Source: Verrucomicrobiota bacterium (GTDB lineage: Bacteria; Verrucomicrobiota; Verrucomicrobiia; Chthoniobacterales; Chthoniobacteraceae). Taken from it: a DNA stretch of 64,000 nucleotides. The DNA lies in NCBI GenBank assembly GCA_009885995.1, contig VFJQ01000056.1:100714-164713 (forward strand), written 5' to 3'. The notes under the pieces are model-generated. The model saw only the letters and a program-made list of their open reading frames with translations. It did not search any database and was not told the origin of the DNA. Below are positions 19,312 to 29,299 of the stretch, in pieces (within the stretch, counting starts at the first letter, position 1; every line of letters begins with the position of its first letter). The position numbers and the translations under genes are program-made.

Positions 19312-21972
19312 ATGACTCCGCCCGACGACTCCGAGCCACAGCCGCCCACGATCATTGACCGGCCCGCGGAGGCGAGCGTCCCTTCCAACGGCACGCCGCC
19401 GTCGGCAGGCGCGGAGAACTACGTGCTCGGCGCGGAGATCGCGCGCGGTGGGATGGGCTACATCCTCGAAGCCGAGGACACGAAGCTGAAGCGCACCGTC
19501 GCGGCGAAGCTGATGATCTTCGACTCGGACACCGACGAAGGGATGAAGCAGCGCTTCCTGCGCGAGGCGGAGGTGCTCGCGCTGCTCTCGCATCCGAACG
19601 TCGTCCCCATCCACGACATCGTCTGGGAAAACGGTGTGCCGCTTTTCTACACGATGAAGCGCGTCAATGGACGCACGCTCCAAGCGATCCTCCACGACCT
19701 CCGCAAGGAAGACGCGGCGGCGGTGCGCGACTTCACGCTCGACCGGTTGCTGCTCGTCTTCCGCAAAGTCTGCGACGCGCTGGCCTGCGCGCACAGCAAG
19801 GGGATCATCCATCGCGACCTCAAGCCGGAGAACATCATGATCGGGGAGTTTGGCGAGGTGCTGGTGATGGATTGGGGGCTGGCGAAGACGCTTGGAGGGC
19901 ATCGCGCCGTCGATGCCCCGGCCCGCGGCACCGACGGCGCGGTGCCCTCCAGCGATCCGCTCGCCCGCGACTTCGGCTCCACCCTCCAAGGCTCCGTGAT
20001 GGGCACGCCGCAATACATGTCGCCGGAGCAGGCGCGCGGGGAGATCGATGCGCTCGACCAGCGCTCCGACATCTTCTCCCTCGGCGGCATCCTCTACGCC
20101 ATCCTCACCCTGCGTCCGCCGGTCGAGGGCGCGACGCTCGACGAGGTGCTCACGAAAGTGCGCAGCGCGCTGATCACGCCGCTCGATGGTGGAACGCGAC
20201 CTCCGGGCGCGTTGTCGAAGACCTCCGCCGAAGGCGTCACTTCGAGCGGGGACAAACGCGCCCGGAGGTCGCGTTCCACCGTCCCGCCCGCGCTCGCCGC
20301 CGTGGCGATGAAAGCGCTGCGGCTGGACAAGGCGCAGCGTTACCAGGACATCGCGGCGCTCAGCGCGGACATCGAGGCATATCAGGCCGGCTTCGCCACC
20401 AGCGCCGAGCAGGCGGGCGCGTGGAAGCAGCTCACCCTCCTCATCAAACGCCACAAGGCCGCCTCCCTCGGCGTCGCCGCCGTGCTGCTCGTGGGGACGA
20501 CGCTCGGGACCAAGGCCTTCATCGAAGGCAAACGCGCCGAGCGCGAGGCGGTCCGCGCCCGGAGTGAAGCGGCGCGCGCCGAGCGGGGCGAAGCCGCTGC
20601 GAAGGCCACGCTGGCCGACCTGCGCCGCACCGCGCCCATCTTCTTCGCGCAGGCGAAGATCGTGCTGGAGGAGGGCGACCTCGAGGACGCCCTCGAGAAG
20701 ATCGGCTACGCCATCCAGCTCGACGACGCGAATGCGGACTACCACCTCTTCCGCGCGCATCTGCGGCAATCCGCGCAGGAACTCGCCCCGGCGGCGGAGG
20801 GCTACCGCCGCGTGCTCGCGCTGCGCCCGGAGGATGCGTCGGCGAAGCTGAACCTCGCCCTCTGCGAAAAGCTGCTGCGGGAAAGCGGCGGCGGGGCCTT
20901 GCAGCTCGAGCAGCAGCGCGAGCTCCTCGCCGCCTTGCGCACGCAGAAGCGCCTCGTCGAAAGCGCCCCGCTTGCCGCGCTCATCGATCCGGACACCGCC
21001 ACCGCCAAGGCCGCCCTCCTCGTCCGCTTGCGCGAGTATCAGAAGCAGCCCGGATGGAAAGACCAACGGGTCGCTGCCCTGCCCGACGGCACGTTCCAGG
21101 TGCATCTCTATGTCTTGGCCATCGGTGATCTCTCCGTCCTCCTGGGCCAGCCGGTCTCGGAACTCGCCCTGAATAACAGCAACATCTCCGATCTGAGCAG
21201 CCTGGCCGGGTTGCCGCTCAAGGATTTGAATCTCCTCCTCACCAAGGTGAGCGATCTTTCGCCCTTGCGCGGGATGCCCTTGGAGAGCCTTAACCTTGGC
21301 CAGACGCTCGTCACCGACCTCTCCCCGCTGCGCGGCATGAAGCTGCGCAAGCTGACGATGGGGAGGACCGGCGTGAGTGATCTCAGCCCGCTGGCCGGGA
21401 TGCCACTCACCGACCTCGATTGCTTCGATGCCAAGTCCATCGCCGACCTGGCTCCTTTGAAGGGCGCGCCGCTGGTCTCGTTCCATATTCGCGGTGCTAC
21501 CCAGGTAACCAGTCTCGCCCCGCTGGCCGGCGCACCGTTGAAGATCTTGCACATCGAGGGCCTCTCCTCCGTCAGCGACCTCAGCCCGCTCGCGCAGTGC
21601 CCCGGATTGGAGGAGCTCACCCTCAAGGGCGTGCCAGTCACCGATCTCACCCCACTGGCCAGACTGCCGATCACCCGGCTGGACTGTGGCGGCAGCGGCA
21701 AGCTCGCCGATCTCAGCCCCTTGCGCGGGATGCCCCTGCGCTTCCTGCGGCTTGCCGGGACACCTGTCACCGACCTCCGCCCGCTGGCCGACTGTCCCGC
21801 GCTGGAGGAACTCATCCTGCCCGCAAGGCCGCTCGACCTGACGCCCCTGCGCCACCTGCCCAAGCTGCGCCGCCTCTCGACCCGCAGCGTTGGCGAAAAA
21901 ATGACCCCCGCCCAGACCGCCGAGGAATTCTGGAAGGCATACGACGCGCAGCCGAAGCCGGCGGGGAAGTAG
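19312..21972 (+). CDS. serine/threonine protein kinase with C-terminal leucine-rich repeats
   Basis: [48 protein letters not shown]; repeated (V/I)[16 protein letters not shown] units. Alternative start ATG at 19306. Confidence 0.92.
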   Translation: MTPPDDSEPQPPTIIDRPAEASVPSNGTPPSAGAENYVLGAEIARGGMGYILEAEDTKLKRTVAAKLMIFDSDTDEGMKQRFLREAEVLALLSHPNVVPIHDIVWENGVPLFYTMKRVNGRTLQAILHDLRKEDAAAVRDFTLDRLLLVFRKVCDALACAHSKGIIHRDLKPENIMIGEFGEVLVMDWGLAKTLGGHRAVDAPARGTDGAVPSSDPLARDFGSTLQGSVMGTPQYMSPEQARGEIDALDQRSDIFSLGGILYAILTLRPPVEGATLDEVLTKVRSALITPLDGGTRPPGALSKTSAEGVTSSGDKRARRSRSTVPPALAAVAMKALRLDKAQRYQDIAALSADIEAYQAGFATSAEQAGAWKQLTLLIKRHKAASLGVAAVLLVGTTLGTKAFIEGKRAEREAVRARSEAARAERGEAAAKATLADLRRTAPIFFAQAKIVLEEGDLEDALEKIGYAIQLDDANADYHLFRAHLRQSAQELAPAAEGYRRVLALRPEDASAKLNLALCEKLLRESGGGALQLEQQRELLAALRTQKRLVESAPLAALIDPDTATAKAALLVRLREYQKQPGWKDQRVAALPDGTFQVHLYVLAIGDLSVLLGQPVSELALNNSNISDLSSLAGLPLKDLNLLLTKVSDLSPLRGMPLESLNLGQTLVTDLSPLRGMKLRKLTMGRTGVSDLSPLAGMPLTDLDCFDAKSIADLAPLKGAPLVSFHIRGATQVTSLAPLAGAPLKILHIEGLSSVSDLSPLAQCPGLEELTLKGVPVTDLTPLARLPITRLDCGGSGKLADLSPLRGMPLRFLRLAGTPVTDLRPLADCPALEELILPARPLDLTPLRHLPKLRRLSTRSVGEKMTPAQTAEEFWKAYDAQPKPAGK
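19894..19950. repeat. REP-like paired-hairpin element translated in frame inside the kinase gene
   Basis: GGAGGGCATCGCGCCGTCGATGCC-ccggcccgc-GGCACCGACGGCGCGGTGCCCTCC; same loops and flanks as the RAYT-flanking elements. Confidence 0.85.
20188..20280. repeat. long imperfect inverted repeat inside the kinase gene
   Basis: GGTGGAACGCGACCTCCGGGCGCGTTGTC ... GACAAACGCGCCCGGAGGTCGCGTTCCACC; the arms differ by one inserted A. Confidence 0.85.
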
Positions 21973-22137
21973 GCAACGAGCGGCCTACTTTTTCGGCGTC
22001 TTCGCCGGGCCCACGTATTTGCGAGCGAGGTTGGCAGCGGGCACCGAGACGACTTGAATTTCCGAACTGCGCTACTTCTTGGGTGTCGGGCCGACGTATT
22101 TGATGAAGAACTTCATCATCGCAGACTTTTTCACGCA

Positions 22138-22935
22138 TTACAGAGCCTCGCTCGGCGTCTTGTCCGAGAAAACTTTCGGTGTCATATAGAGCCAATTCAT
22201 GGTGGTGGGCCGCTCGCCCATAAATTCCAGATAATACATCGATGGATCAAACCACTTAGTTGAATAGGCGAGCGGGAAATCCTTCGGCTGCCGTAGCGTT
22301 GAGACGACGTCTTCGATGAAGTGGGAGTCGGCAAAGCGGCGTTTTAACAGGGCCGTGGTTCCAGGAAGAAAACAGTCGTGAACTTCCACGATGATCCAAG
22401 CCCGGGAAAGGGCGGGAACAACCAGCGGATCCAAAAGGACGCATTCACCGCCTTCAATATCCATCATCAGGCAGGCGCGAGTGGTTCCATCAAAGGCTTG
22501 TCGCAACGCCGTTGCGTCGCATAAGCCGTGGCCAGTGACCTTATTAGCCACTCCATTGGAAGCGGCCAGTTCGAGCAGCGCCTCGGGTCCATGCGCCTCA
22601 AATGCGATCACCGGCGCTTTGGCGGCGAGGGCAAAACCCACCGCATAATAACCCTCCGCGGCTCCCACATCGATGATGCAATCCAACTCCAAGGCGCAGA
22701 TGGTTCGGATGAGCGGCGCGAGTTCCTGCTCATAGGTGCCGAGCAGTTTGGGATAGTAGGCGCTGGCCTGGATGAGTCCTTTGGAGGAGGTTCGCTCTCC
22801 AAGGCGCATCCCTTGAAACGGGCCGCCCAATACGACTCCGGAAGAAAGTTCCTGATCGATCCAGCGCTGAATGAGCTTGGCGGGAAGATCGCCAAACATT
22901 CGTTTCCGCAAAAAAGATTTTAAGGTTCGCACCAT
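22138..22935 (-). CDS. FkbM-family methyltransferase
   Basis: DCIIDVGAAEGYYAVGFAL, IAFEAHG, CLMMDIEGGE. Confidence 0.75.
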   Translation of the reverse strand: MVRTLKSFLRKRMFGDLPAKLIQRWIDQELSSGVVLGGPFQGMRLGERTSSKGLIQASAYYPKLLGTYEQELAPLIRTICALELDCIIDVGAAEGYYAVGFALAAKAPVIAFEAHGPEALLELAASNGVANKVTGHGLCDATALRQAFDGTTRACLMMDIEGGECVLLDPLVVPALSRAWIIVEVHDCFLPGTTALLKRRFADSHFIEDVVSTLRQPKDFPLAYSTKWFDPSMYYLEFMGERPTTMNWLYMTPKVFSDKTPSEAL

Positions 22936-23290
22936 CTTTGAGGGGTGATCGGCATTGCTTCAATCAAGGCGTAAAGAGCATGGGGGGAAAGCTTCCCGCA
23001 ACAAAAACAACGCCTTGGGCGCAGCGAGCGATCGAGCCTCAACCAAGCTTTTGAACAAAGCGACGCCATCCCACTAAGACTGAGGCCCACCAGCAAGCCC
23101 CCCTTCGGACTGGCAGTCGTGGGGCCTCGATAAACGGGACCGTTTCGCCGCGTCCTGGATAACCCTTCCGCTGAGCGTATGTCTCTGCTAGAAATTGTTT
23201 CCGCGCCCGCCGCACCGGAAACGGTCAGAACGTGGACCGGCGTCGGGGAGTGAGGGGGTCTGGTTTAACCCTTTCCAGCCCCGTTTTTGG

Positions 23291-23542
23291 CATTTTTGAG
23301 CACCTTCGGATGATCCGAGCGTGCCCACGGACGATCCGAGCGTGCCCACGGAGGATCGGAAGGCACCTGCGGATGACCCGAACGTGCCGCCGGATGACCG
23401 GAACGTATGCACGGACGATCCGGGCGTGGCTTTGCTGCAAACAGGGAAGGCTTTGCCGCGAACGGGGGAGGCTTTGCCGCGAACAGGGAAGGCTTCGCCG
23501 CAAACGGGGAAGGCTTTGCCGCAAACGGGGAAGGCTTGGCAG
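23291..23542. repeat. 21-bp-period tandem array (about 11-12 units, two sub-families)
   Basis: Units from 23312: gatccgagcgtgcccacggac / gatccgagcgtgcccacggag / gacccgaacgtgccgccggat ... then caaacagggaaggctttgccg / cgaacgggggaggctttgccg / caaacggggaaggctttgccg. Confidence 0.9.
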
Positions 23543-23677
23543 GCGGGGCGGGGCGGCAAAAAAATATTGCCGGGCGCGTAATAAATCTGATTCGGTTCCG
23601 AAAGAAGGAAGTGCATGGAGCTGTCGGCACATCCGCCGGCGGCCCTGCCAAACAACAAAACCTCAGATCCACAGCCC

Positions 23678-25505
23678 ATGAAACCACTCCGTTCCATCCT
23701 CACCGCCGGCATTGCGCTGGCGCTGTTCAGCACTTCGGTGCGCGCCGAGACGTTCCCTATCTTTTGAAGATGCGTCCGGCTCCGTCACCGCCAACACCAT
23801 CTCCAAGGTCGCCGGCTCGGCGAAGACGCTCTCCGTCTCAGCCAAAAGCAACGTCTTCATCAACTTCGCCGTCAGCTCCGGCCAGGGCGATCCCGTCTTC
23901 AATATCGATCCCGCGACGGTCACCGCCGCGCGGCTCATCATCTTCACGCCGAAGGCCAGCACCACTGGCACGCTCTCGATCAAGGCGCTCACCTCGAGTT
24001 TCACCGAGACGATCCTCACGAAGACCATCCCCGCGCCCACGATCGGGGCGACGCTCGATACCATCCCGCTCGCGACGATCCCGGTGAAAGGCGACTTCTT
24101 CATCAGCGACATCACCACGCAGGTGAAGGCGTGGCTGACCACGCCGGCGAGCGAGTTCGGCATCGCCATCACCAGCGACGGTGTGGCCACGGCCACCCTC
24201 GCCAGCAAGGAAGGCGCGGGCAGCGGGCATCCGGCCATCATCGAGATCGATGTGAACCGCGGCGGCGGCACCGTCGCCGGCACCGCGGCCACGTTCGATT
24301 CGATTGGCGTCGGCACGACGACTCCGGCCAGTCCCATCACGGTCGTCTCCGGCACGGACGCCCGGGTCTTCGTCCAGGCCACCGGCACCAGCTTCGCCGG
24401 CTATCGCCAAGCCAATACGCTGCACGAGTATTTCACCGGCATCAATACCGGCACCGATCGGTGGGTGATCTTCGACAACACCATCGGGGCGGAGCGCTTC
24501 AGCCTGCTCGCCAATGGCAACATCGGCATCGGCACAAGCTCGCCGAGCCAAAGCTTGGATGTCGCCAGGAGCGCCCTGTTCGGATCAGCAGACAACGCTG
24601 CGTTCGCCGTGGATGGCACCGGTTTTGCGAGAATGGGCTTCATCAAGAAGTCGGGGTCAAATCCTGTGATCGCATCGGCTTCGGGAGCGCCGATCATCTT
24701 CTCCCAGACGAATCAGACCAATGTCTTCAACAACATTGGGACTTCGGTCCTCACCGAGCGGATGAGGATCGCAGCCGATGGCAACATCGGCATCGGGACC
24801 ACCGCGCCGGAGGATGCACTGCACGTGGCGCTGACCAGCACGAGCAACTCAACAGGCACCCGGATGCTCGTCTCCGCGGCCGACACAGGCTTCGCCGGCT
24901 ACCGCCAGCGCAATACCAACCGTGAGTATTTTACCGGCATCCTGACGAACGACAGCGCGTGGAGTATTTTCGATAATACCGCCCAAGCCACCCGGCTCAG
25001 CCTGGACGCAAACGGGAATCTCTTCCTCAACCAAGGCACCGCCTTCAAGCCCGGCGGCGGCTCCTGGGCCGTGCTCTCGGATCGGCGGCTGAAGAAGGAC
25101 ATCGAGCCGCTCAACGGCGCGCTCAATCACCTAATGAAGCTGCGTTCGGTCACCTACGAATACATCGACCCGGCCAAGAGCCACCAATTCGCCGGCACGC
25201 AGACCGGATTCATCGCGCAGGAAGTCGAGACGGTCTTCCCGGAATGGGTGACCGAGAATGCAGACGGCTACAAGACGGTGGCCATCCGCGGTTTTGAATC
25301 CCTGACCGTGCAGGCGCTCCGCGAACTGCGGCAGGAAAACGAAGCCGAGATCGCCGCGCTCAAGGCCGCCAACACCGCCCTCGCCGCGAAGCTCGCCACG
25401 CTCGAAGCCCGCGACCGCGACCGTGAAGCGCGCCTCGCCCGCATCGAGAGCGCCCTCGACGACCGCCCGGCCCGCACCGTGCGCGCTTCGCTCGACTTGA
25501 AGTAG
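23678..25505 (+). CDS. secreted DNRLRE-like / tail-fiber-type protein with C-terminal S74 (intramolecular chaperone) domain; apparent frameshift after the signal peptide
   Basis: ATG 23678 MKPLRSILTAGIALALFSTSVRAETFPIF* is in a different frame from LSFEDASGSVTANTISK...; C-terminus WAVLSDRRLKKDIEPLNGALNHLMKLRSVTYEYID...GFIAQEVETVFPEWV. Confidence 0.75.
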
Positions 25506-25529
25506 GCATCATCCAAACAACGCCACCTC

Positions 25530-26030
25530 ATGAAACCGCACCTCCTCATCGCCCTCGCTGCGATCCTCGGTTTGCTCAGTGCCGCCAGCCCGGCCTTTGC
25601 GCAATCGCGGGACACCGAGGTCAAAGTCGAACGCCGCACGCTCGACCGGCAGGACAAAATCGCGAAGCCAAGACAGAACGCCCACGAGCTGACGCGCGGC
25701 CTGCGCATCACCGTGAAAAACCTCGGCGGCAGCGCGGCCGCCGAGGGTGAAGTCGAATGGGCCATCCTCGTCGCGCGGCCCGGCATGCAGAAAGCGCTGC
25801 TCAGCACCGGGAAGGAAAAGCTGCAGCCGCTCAAAGCCGCCGAGGTGGCGGCCTTCGACGTCGGTGCTGTGCCCGTGCAGGACAGCGGCAACAAGAAGCA
25901 GGACATGGAATACCAGGTCATCGTCCGCCGCGCCGGCGCCGAGGTGGCGAAAGTCGAAAGCGAAGCCAGCTTTTCCCAGCAGGCCGAGTCGGCGCGCGGC
26001 GCCGAAAAGAAACGCAAGAAGGGGAAATAG
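25530..26030 (+). CDS. hypothetical secreted protein
   Basis: Signal peptide MKPHLLIALAAILGLLSAASPAFAQ; intact ORF. Confidence 0.7.
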   Translation: MKPHLLIALAAILGLLSAASPAFAQSRDTEVKVERRTLDRQDKIAKPRQNAHELTRGLRITVKNLGGSAAAEGEVEWAILVARPGMQKALLSTGKEKLQPLKAAEVAAFDVGAVPVQDSGNKKQDMEYQVIVRRAGAEVAKVESEASFSQQAESARGAEKKRKKGK

Positions 26031-26064
26031 GCCCGCACTTCCCACCTGCGGTGGAAAATCAACC

Positions 26065-26111
26065 CCGCCGCGTCGTGCCCCACCGGGTGCGGCGCGGCGG
26101 TGGCGTTTTTG
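26065..26111 (+). terminator. putative Rho-independent terminator
   Basis: CCGCCGCGTCGTGCCCCaccGGGTGCGGCGCGGCGG followed by TGGCGTTTTT. Confidence 0.6.
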
Positions 26112-26299
26112 GGGCGAGCTACGCGAGCGCTTCGCGCAGCGAACCGCTCCGTGCGTCACAGCCCATGCTCCCGCTGCCTGTAAGCGCCCGGGGTTGGTTC
26201 GCCATTTTTCGGTCTTGTCGGCGGGGGCACTGCGATGTGCGGCGCGCGCGGCAGGATTTGCCGCTCGCGAGGCGGCAGACGGGATGGTAGCGTGCCGGC

Positions 26300-26521
26300 A
26301 TGACACTCGAAGAGCTTCACGGCATCATCCATTCCGATCCGGAGATCATGGGTGGCACGCCGGTCTTTGTCGGCACGCGGGTGCCGCTGCAAAACCTGAT
26401 CGATGCCCTGGAAGGTGGCGAGTCCATCGACGACTTTCTCGAGGGCTTCCCGACCGTGCAGCATGCACAGGTCATCGCTGTTATCGAAGCGGGTCGGCTG
26501 AAGATGTTGGAACTGGTGTGA
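26300..26521 (+). CDS. DUF433 domain-containing protein (antitoxin-like)
   Basis: SDPEIMGGTPVFVGTRVPLQNLIDALEGGESIDDFLEGFPTV. Confidence 0.9.
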   Translation: MTLEELHGIIHSDPEIMGGTPVFVGTRVPLQNLIDALEGGESIDDFLEGFPTVQHAQVIAVIEAGRLKMLELV

Positions 26522-26528
26522 GCTGCGG

Positions 26529-26843
26529 GTGCTGATCGATGAGTGTCTCGATTGGCGCCTCGCGAAAGGTTTGCCGGGGCACACAGTGACTTCGGTGCAG
26601 CGAATGGGCTGGGCCGGAATCAAAAACGGCCGACTGCTCGCGCTCGCCGAACAGCAATTCGATGTGTTCGCTACCGGAGACCGTAACTTGAGCTTTCAGC
26701 AGGATATTCCGCGGTGCCGCATGGCAGTTGTCATCCTCGCCGCCGCAAGCCTGCAACTCAAAGACACTCTGCCCCTGATGGCGTCGTTACTCGCGAGGCT
26801 TCCTCAACTCCATCCCGGGACGGTCACCGTCTTGACGCAGTAG
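26529..26843 (+). CDS. DUF5615 family PIN-like protein (toxin-like)
   Basis: (V)LIDECLDWRLAKGLPGHTVTSVQRMGWAGIKNGRLLALAEQQFDVFATGDRNLSFQQD; paired with DUF433. Confidence 0.85.
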   Translation: MLIDECLDWRLAKGLPGHTVTSVQRMGWAGIKNGRLLALAEQQFDVFATGDRNLSFQQDIPRCRMAVVILAAASLQLKDTLPLMASLLARLPQLHPGTVTVLTQ

Positions 26844-26874
26844 GCAAACGACGGCGAGGGAGCGGGTCGCGCCG

Positions 26875-28002
26875 CTACTTCAGCACTTCGAGCAGCGCGG
26901 CGAGGACGAGATCGACGTTCCGCTGCGTGGCGCCGTGGCCCATGAGGCCGATGCGCCAGGCTTTGCCGGCCATCGGGCCGAGGCCGCTGCCGATTTCGAT
27001 GCCGTATTCCTCGAGCAAGCGGCGGCGCACCGTGGCGTCGTCCGCACCGGCGGGGATGTGGATGCAGTTGAGCGTGTGGAGCGAGTGCGTGGGGATGTAT
27101 GCGATGCCCATCTCTTTCAGCCCCGCGCGCAGGCGGCGGTGCATGATCGCGTGGCGCTCGATGCGGTTTTCGATCCCTTCCTCGAGCACGATCGCGAGCG
27201 CTTCGCGCAGCGCGTAGGTCATATTGATCGGCGCGGTGTGGTGATACACGCGGCCGCCGCCGGCGCCGGGGTTCGTGTAGTATTTCCGCAGCATCGACAC
27301 ATCGAGATACCAGCTCTGCACCTTCGTCTTCCGCCCATCCATCGCCGCGAGTGCGCGCTCGCCGAAGCTCACGGGCGCAAGGCCGGGCGGGCACGAGAGG
27401 CATTTCTGCGTGCCGCTGTAGATCGCGTCGATGCCCCAGTCGTCCACGTGCAACTCGTGGCCGGCGAGCGAAGTGACCGCATCCACGATGAGCATCGCGC
27501 CCTTGGCGTGGCAGAGGTCGGCGAAGCCGGTGAGTGACTGGTGCGCGCCGGTGCTCGTCTCGGCGTGGACGATGCCGAGCAGCTTCGCCTTCGGATGCGC
27601 GTCGAGCGCGGCGCCGATCTGCTCTTTGCTAATCGTCTCGCCCCACGGAGCCTCGATCGCGTGGACGGTCGCGCCGCAGCGCTCCATCACGTCTTTCATG
27701 CGCGTGCCGAAGACGCCGTTGACGCACACGATCGCTTCGTCGCCGGGCTCGAGCAGGTTCACGGCGATGCACTCCATGCCGGCCATGCCGGTGCCGCTCA
27801 CGGGGAAGGTGAGCGCGTTCTTCGTGTGGAAGACGCGGCGCAGCATCTCGCACGTCTCGTCCATGATCGCGAGATACTGCGGGTCGAGGTGGCCGAGCGT
27901 CGGGCACGACAGCGCGCGCAACACGCGGTGCGGCACGGTGCTCGGGCCCGGGCCCATGAGGATGCGTTCGGCGGGGTTGGTTTGCGGAGCAGAGGTAGTC
28001 AT
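26875..28002 (-). CDS. class V aminotransferase (alanine-glyoxylate / serine-pyruvate aminotransferase-like)
   Basis: LMGPGPSTVPHRVLRA...HAETSTG...VDAVTSLAGHELHVDDWGIDAIYSGTQKCLSCPPGLAP. Confidence 0.92.
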   Translation of the reverse strand: MTTSAPQTNPAERILMGPGPSTVPHRVLRALSCPTLGHLDPQYLAIMDETCEMLRRVFHTKNALTFPVSGTGMAGMECIAVNLLEPGDEAIVCVNGVFGTRMKDVMERCGATVHAIEAPWGETISKEQIGAALDAHPKAKLLGIVHAETSTGAHQSLTGFADLCHAKGAMLIVDAVTSLAGHELHVDDWGIDAIYSGTQKCLSCPPGLAPVSFGERALAAMDGRKTKVQSWYLDVSMLRKYYTNPGAGGGRVYHHTAPINMTYALREALAIVLEEGIENRIERHAIMHRRLRAGLKEMGIAYIPTHSLHTLNCIHIPAGADDATVRRRLLEEYGIEIGSGLGPMAGKAWRIGLMGHGATQRNVDLVLAALLEVLK

Positions 28003-28131
28003 GTGCGAGGGCGACGCGTAGCAGCGCGGCGCGGGTTTGGGAAGGCATGCCTGTGCGCGCGAAGTCCAGGCCCCGCCTACTCGCAAAGTGGAATTGCCAT
28101 TCCTCACGTTCACTTTCACCATCCCAGCGCT

Positions 28132-28581
28132 ATGAAACTACACCTCATCACCACCGCCCTCCTCGCCGCCTTCAGCCTCGCCGCGCACGCCGTGACGCCG
28201 GAGCAGGAGAAGGCCTTCGTCGAGAGCTACAAGAAAGCTCTCGAAAGCAACGACGCGAAGGCGCTCGTCGCCTTCCTCTACACCGATGGCGCCACGAAGG
28301 AGACCATCGAGTTTTTCACCATGATGCAGACGATGGAGGCGGGGAAAAAGGTCGCGAGCATCGAGCTCGTCACGCCCAGCGCGGCGGACATGGCAAAATA
28401 TAACAAGCCGGTGGAGATGCCCGACGGGAAGAAATACGTGATGCCCTTCGCGCCGACGAAGCAGCTCGTCGTGGTGATCGAGGAAAAGAACGGCGACAAC
28501 ACGAGCAAGAGCACCACCAAAAATCCCATCGGCGAAAAGAACGGCAAGCTCGTGATCCCCGTGCCGGTGCCGGCGAAATAA
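28132..28581 (+). CDS. hypothetical secreted protein
   Basis: MKLHLITTALLAAFSLAAHAVTPEQEKAFVESYKK... Confidence 0.7.
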   Translation: MKLHLITTALLAAFSLAAHAVTPEQEKAFVESYKKALESNDAKALVAFLYTDGATKETIEFFTMMQTMEAGKKVASIELVTPSAADMAKYNKPVEMPDGKKYVMPFAPTKQLVVVIEEKNGDNTSKSTTKNPIGEKNGKLVIPVPVPAK

Positions 28582-28596
28582 CTCACAACTCAAACT

Positions 28597-28980
28597 ATGA
28601 AACCCATCCTCCTCACCCTCCTCGCCACGAGCCTCCTCGCGCTGCGCGCCTTCGCGGGCGACTCGCTGCCCTTCCCCGTGACCGTGGGCGGACAGACGGC
28701 GAAGGAAGGCGTGCCCTTCGCAAAGCTCGACGAACCCGTCGCGGCGAATGCAGCGATCGAAATCGGCGCGAAGTCGGACCTCATCATCATCAACGTCCAC
28801 AAGGCCAAAGCCGACGGCTCGCCCGACAGCGGCGGCCAGCCCGCGATCATCCTGCTGCAAGGCACGACGAAAGGCGCGCTCGACCAGACGATGGACAAGC
28901 AGAAGCTCGCGCCGGGGAAATATTTTCTCAGCGTCACCGCCGGCGAGCGCTCGGCGAGCATCCAGTTCACCATCAAGTAA
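28597..28980 (+). CDS. hypothetical secreted protein
   Basis: MKPILLTLLATSLLALRAFAGDSLPFPVTVGGQTAKEG... Confidence 0.7.
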   Translation: MKPILLTLLATSLLALRAFAGDSLPFPVTVGGQTAKEGVPFAKLDEPVAANAAIEIGAKSDLIIINVHKAKADGSPDSGGQPAIILLQGTTKGALDQTMDKQKLAPGKYFLSVTAGERSASIQFTIK

Positions 28981-28987
28981 CCGCCAC

Positions 28988-29275
28988 ATGAAAACACTCC
29001 GCCTCTTCGCCCTCGTCACCACCCTCACCGCCGCGGCGTTCGCCGACAGCAAAGTCGGCTTCGAGCCCGGCGACACCGCAGCCAGCGTGCTCAAGCGCCA
29101 GGTCGGCCAGCGCGTCGAGCTGCGGCTGAAAGCCGGCGAAAAGCTCGCCGGAAAAGTCGAGGCCGTCGGCGACAAAACCGTGCATCTCTCCGCGCTCACC
29201 GGGCAGGATTTCTACGACGCCGTCGTCGTGCTCGACGACATCAGCGCCGTGATCATCCGCACCGGCGGGAAATAG
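28988..29275 (+). CDS. hypothetical secreted protein (SM-like beta-rich)
   Basis: MKTLRLFALVTTLTAAAFADSKVGFEPGDTAASVLKRQVGQRVELRLKAGEKLAGKVEAV. Confidence 0.65.
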   Translation: MKTLRLFALVTTLTAAAFADSKVGFEPGDTAASVLKRQVGQRVELRLKAGEKLAGKVEAVGDKTVHLSALTGQDFYDAVVVLDDISAVIIRTGGK

Positions 29276-29299
29276 GCGCGGCGCGCCATCACGCGCAGC

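Noticed and set aside
19201-21855. Upstream part of the 1585-aa minus-strand ORF
   Set aside because: Open frame continues antisense through the LRR kinase; the real kinase starts at 19200. The repeated motifs (GQRGEIGD...) are the mirror of the LRR repeats.
23232-23733. Several overlapping ORFs on both strands across the 21-bp array
   Set aside because: A period divisible by 3 keeps every frame open, so none can be called coding from sequence alone; reported as a repeat instead.
26300-26843. Novel toxin-antitoxin system
   Set aside because: DUF433/DUF5615 pairing is already well known; annotated as an ordinary TA-like pair.
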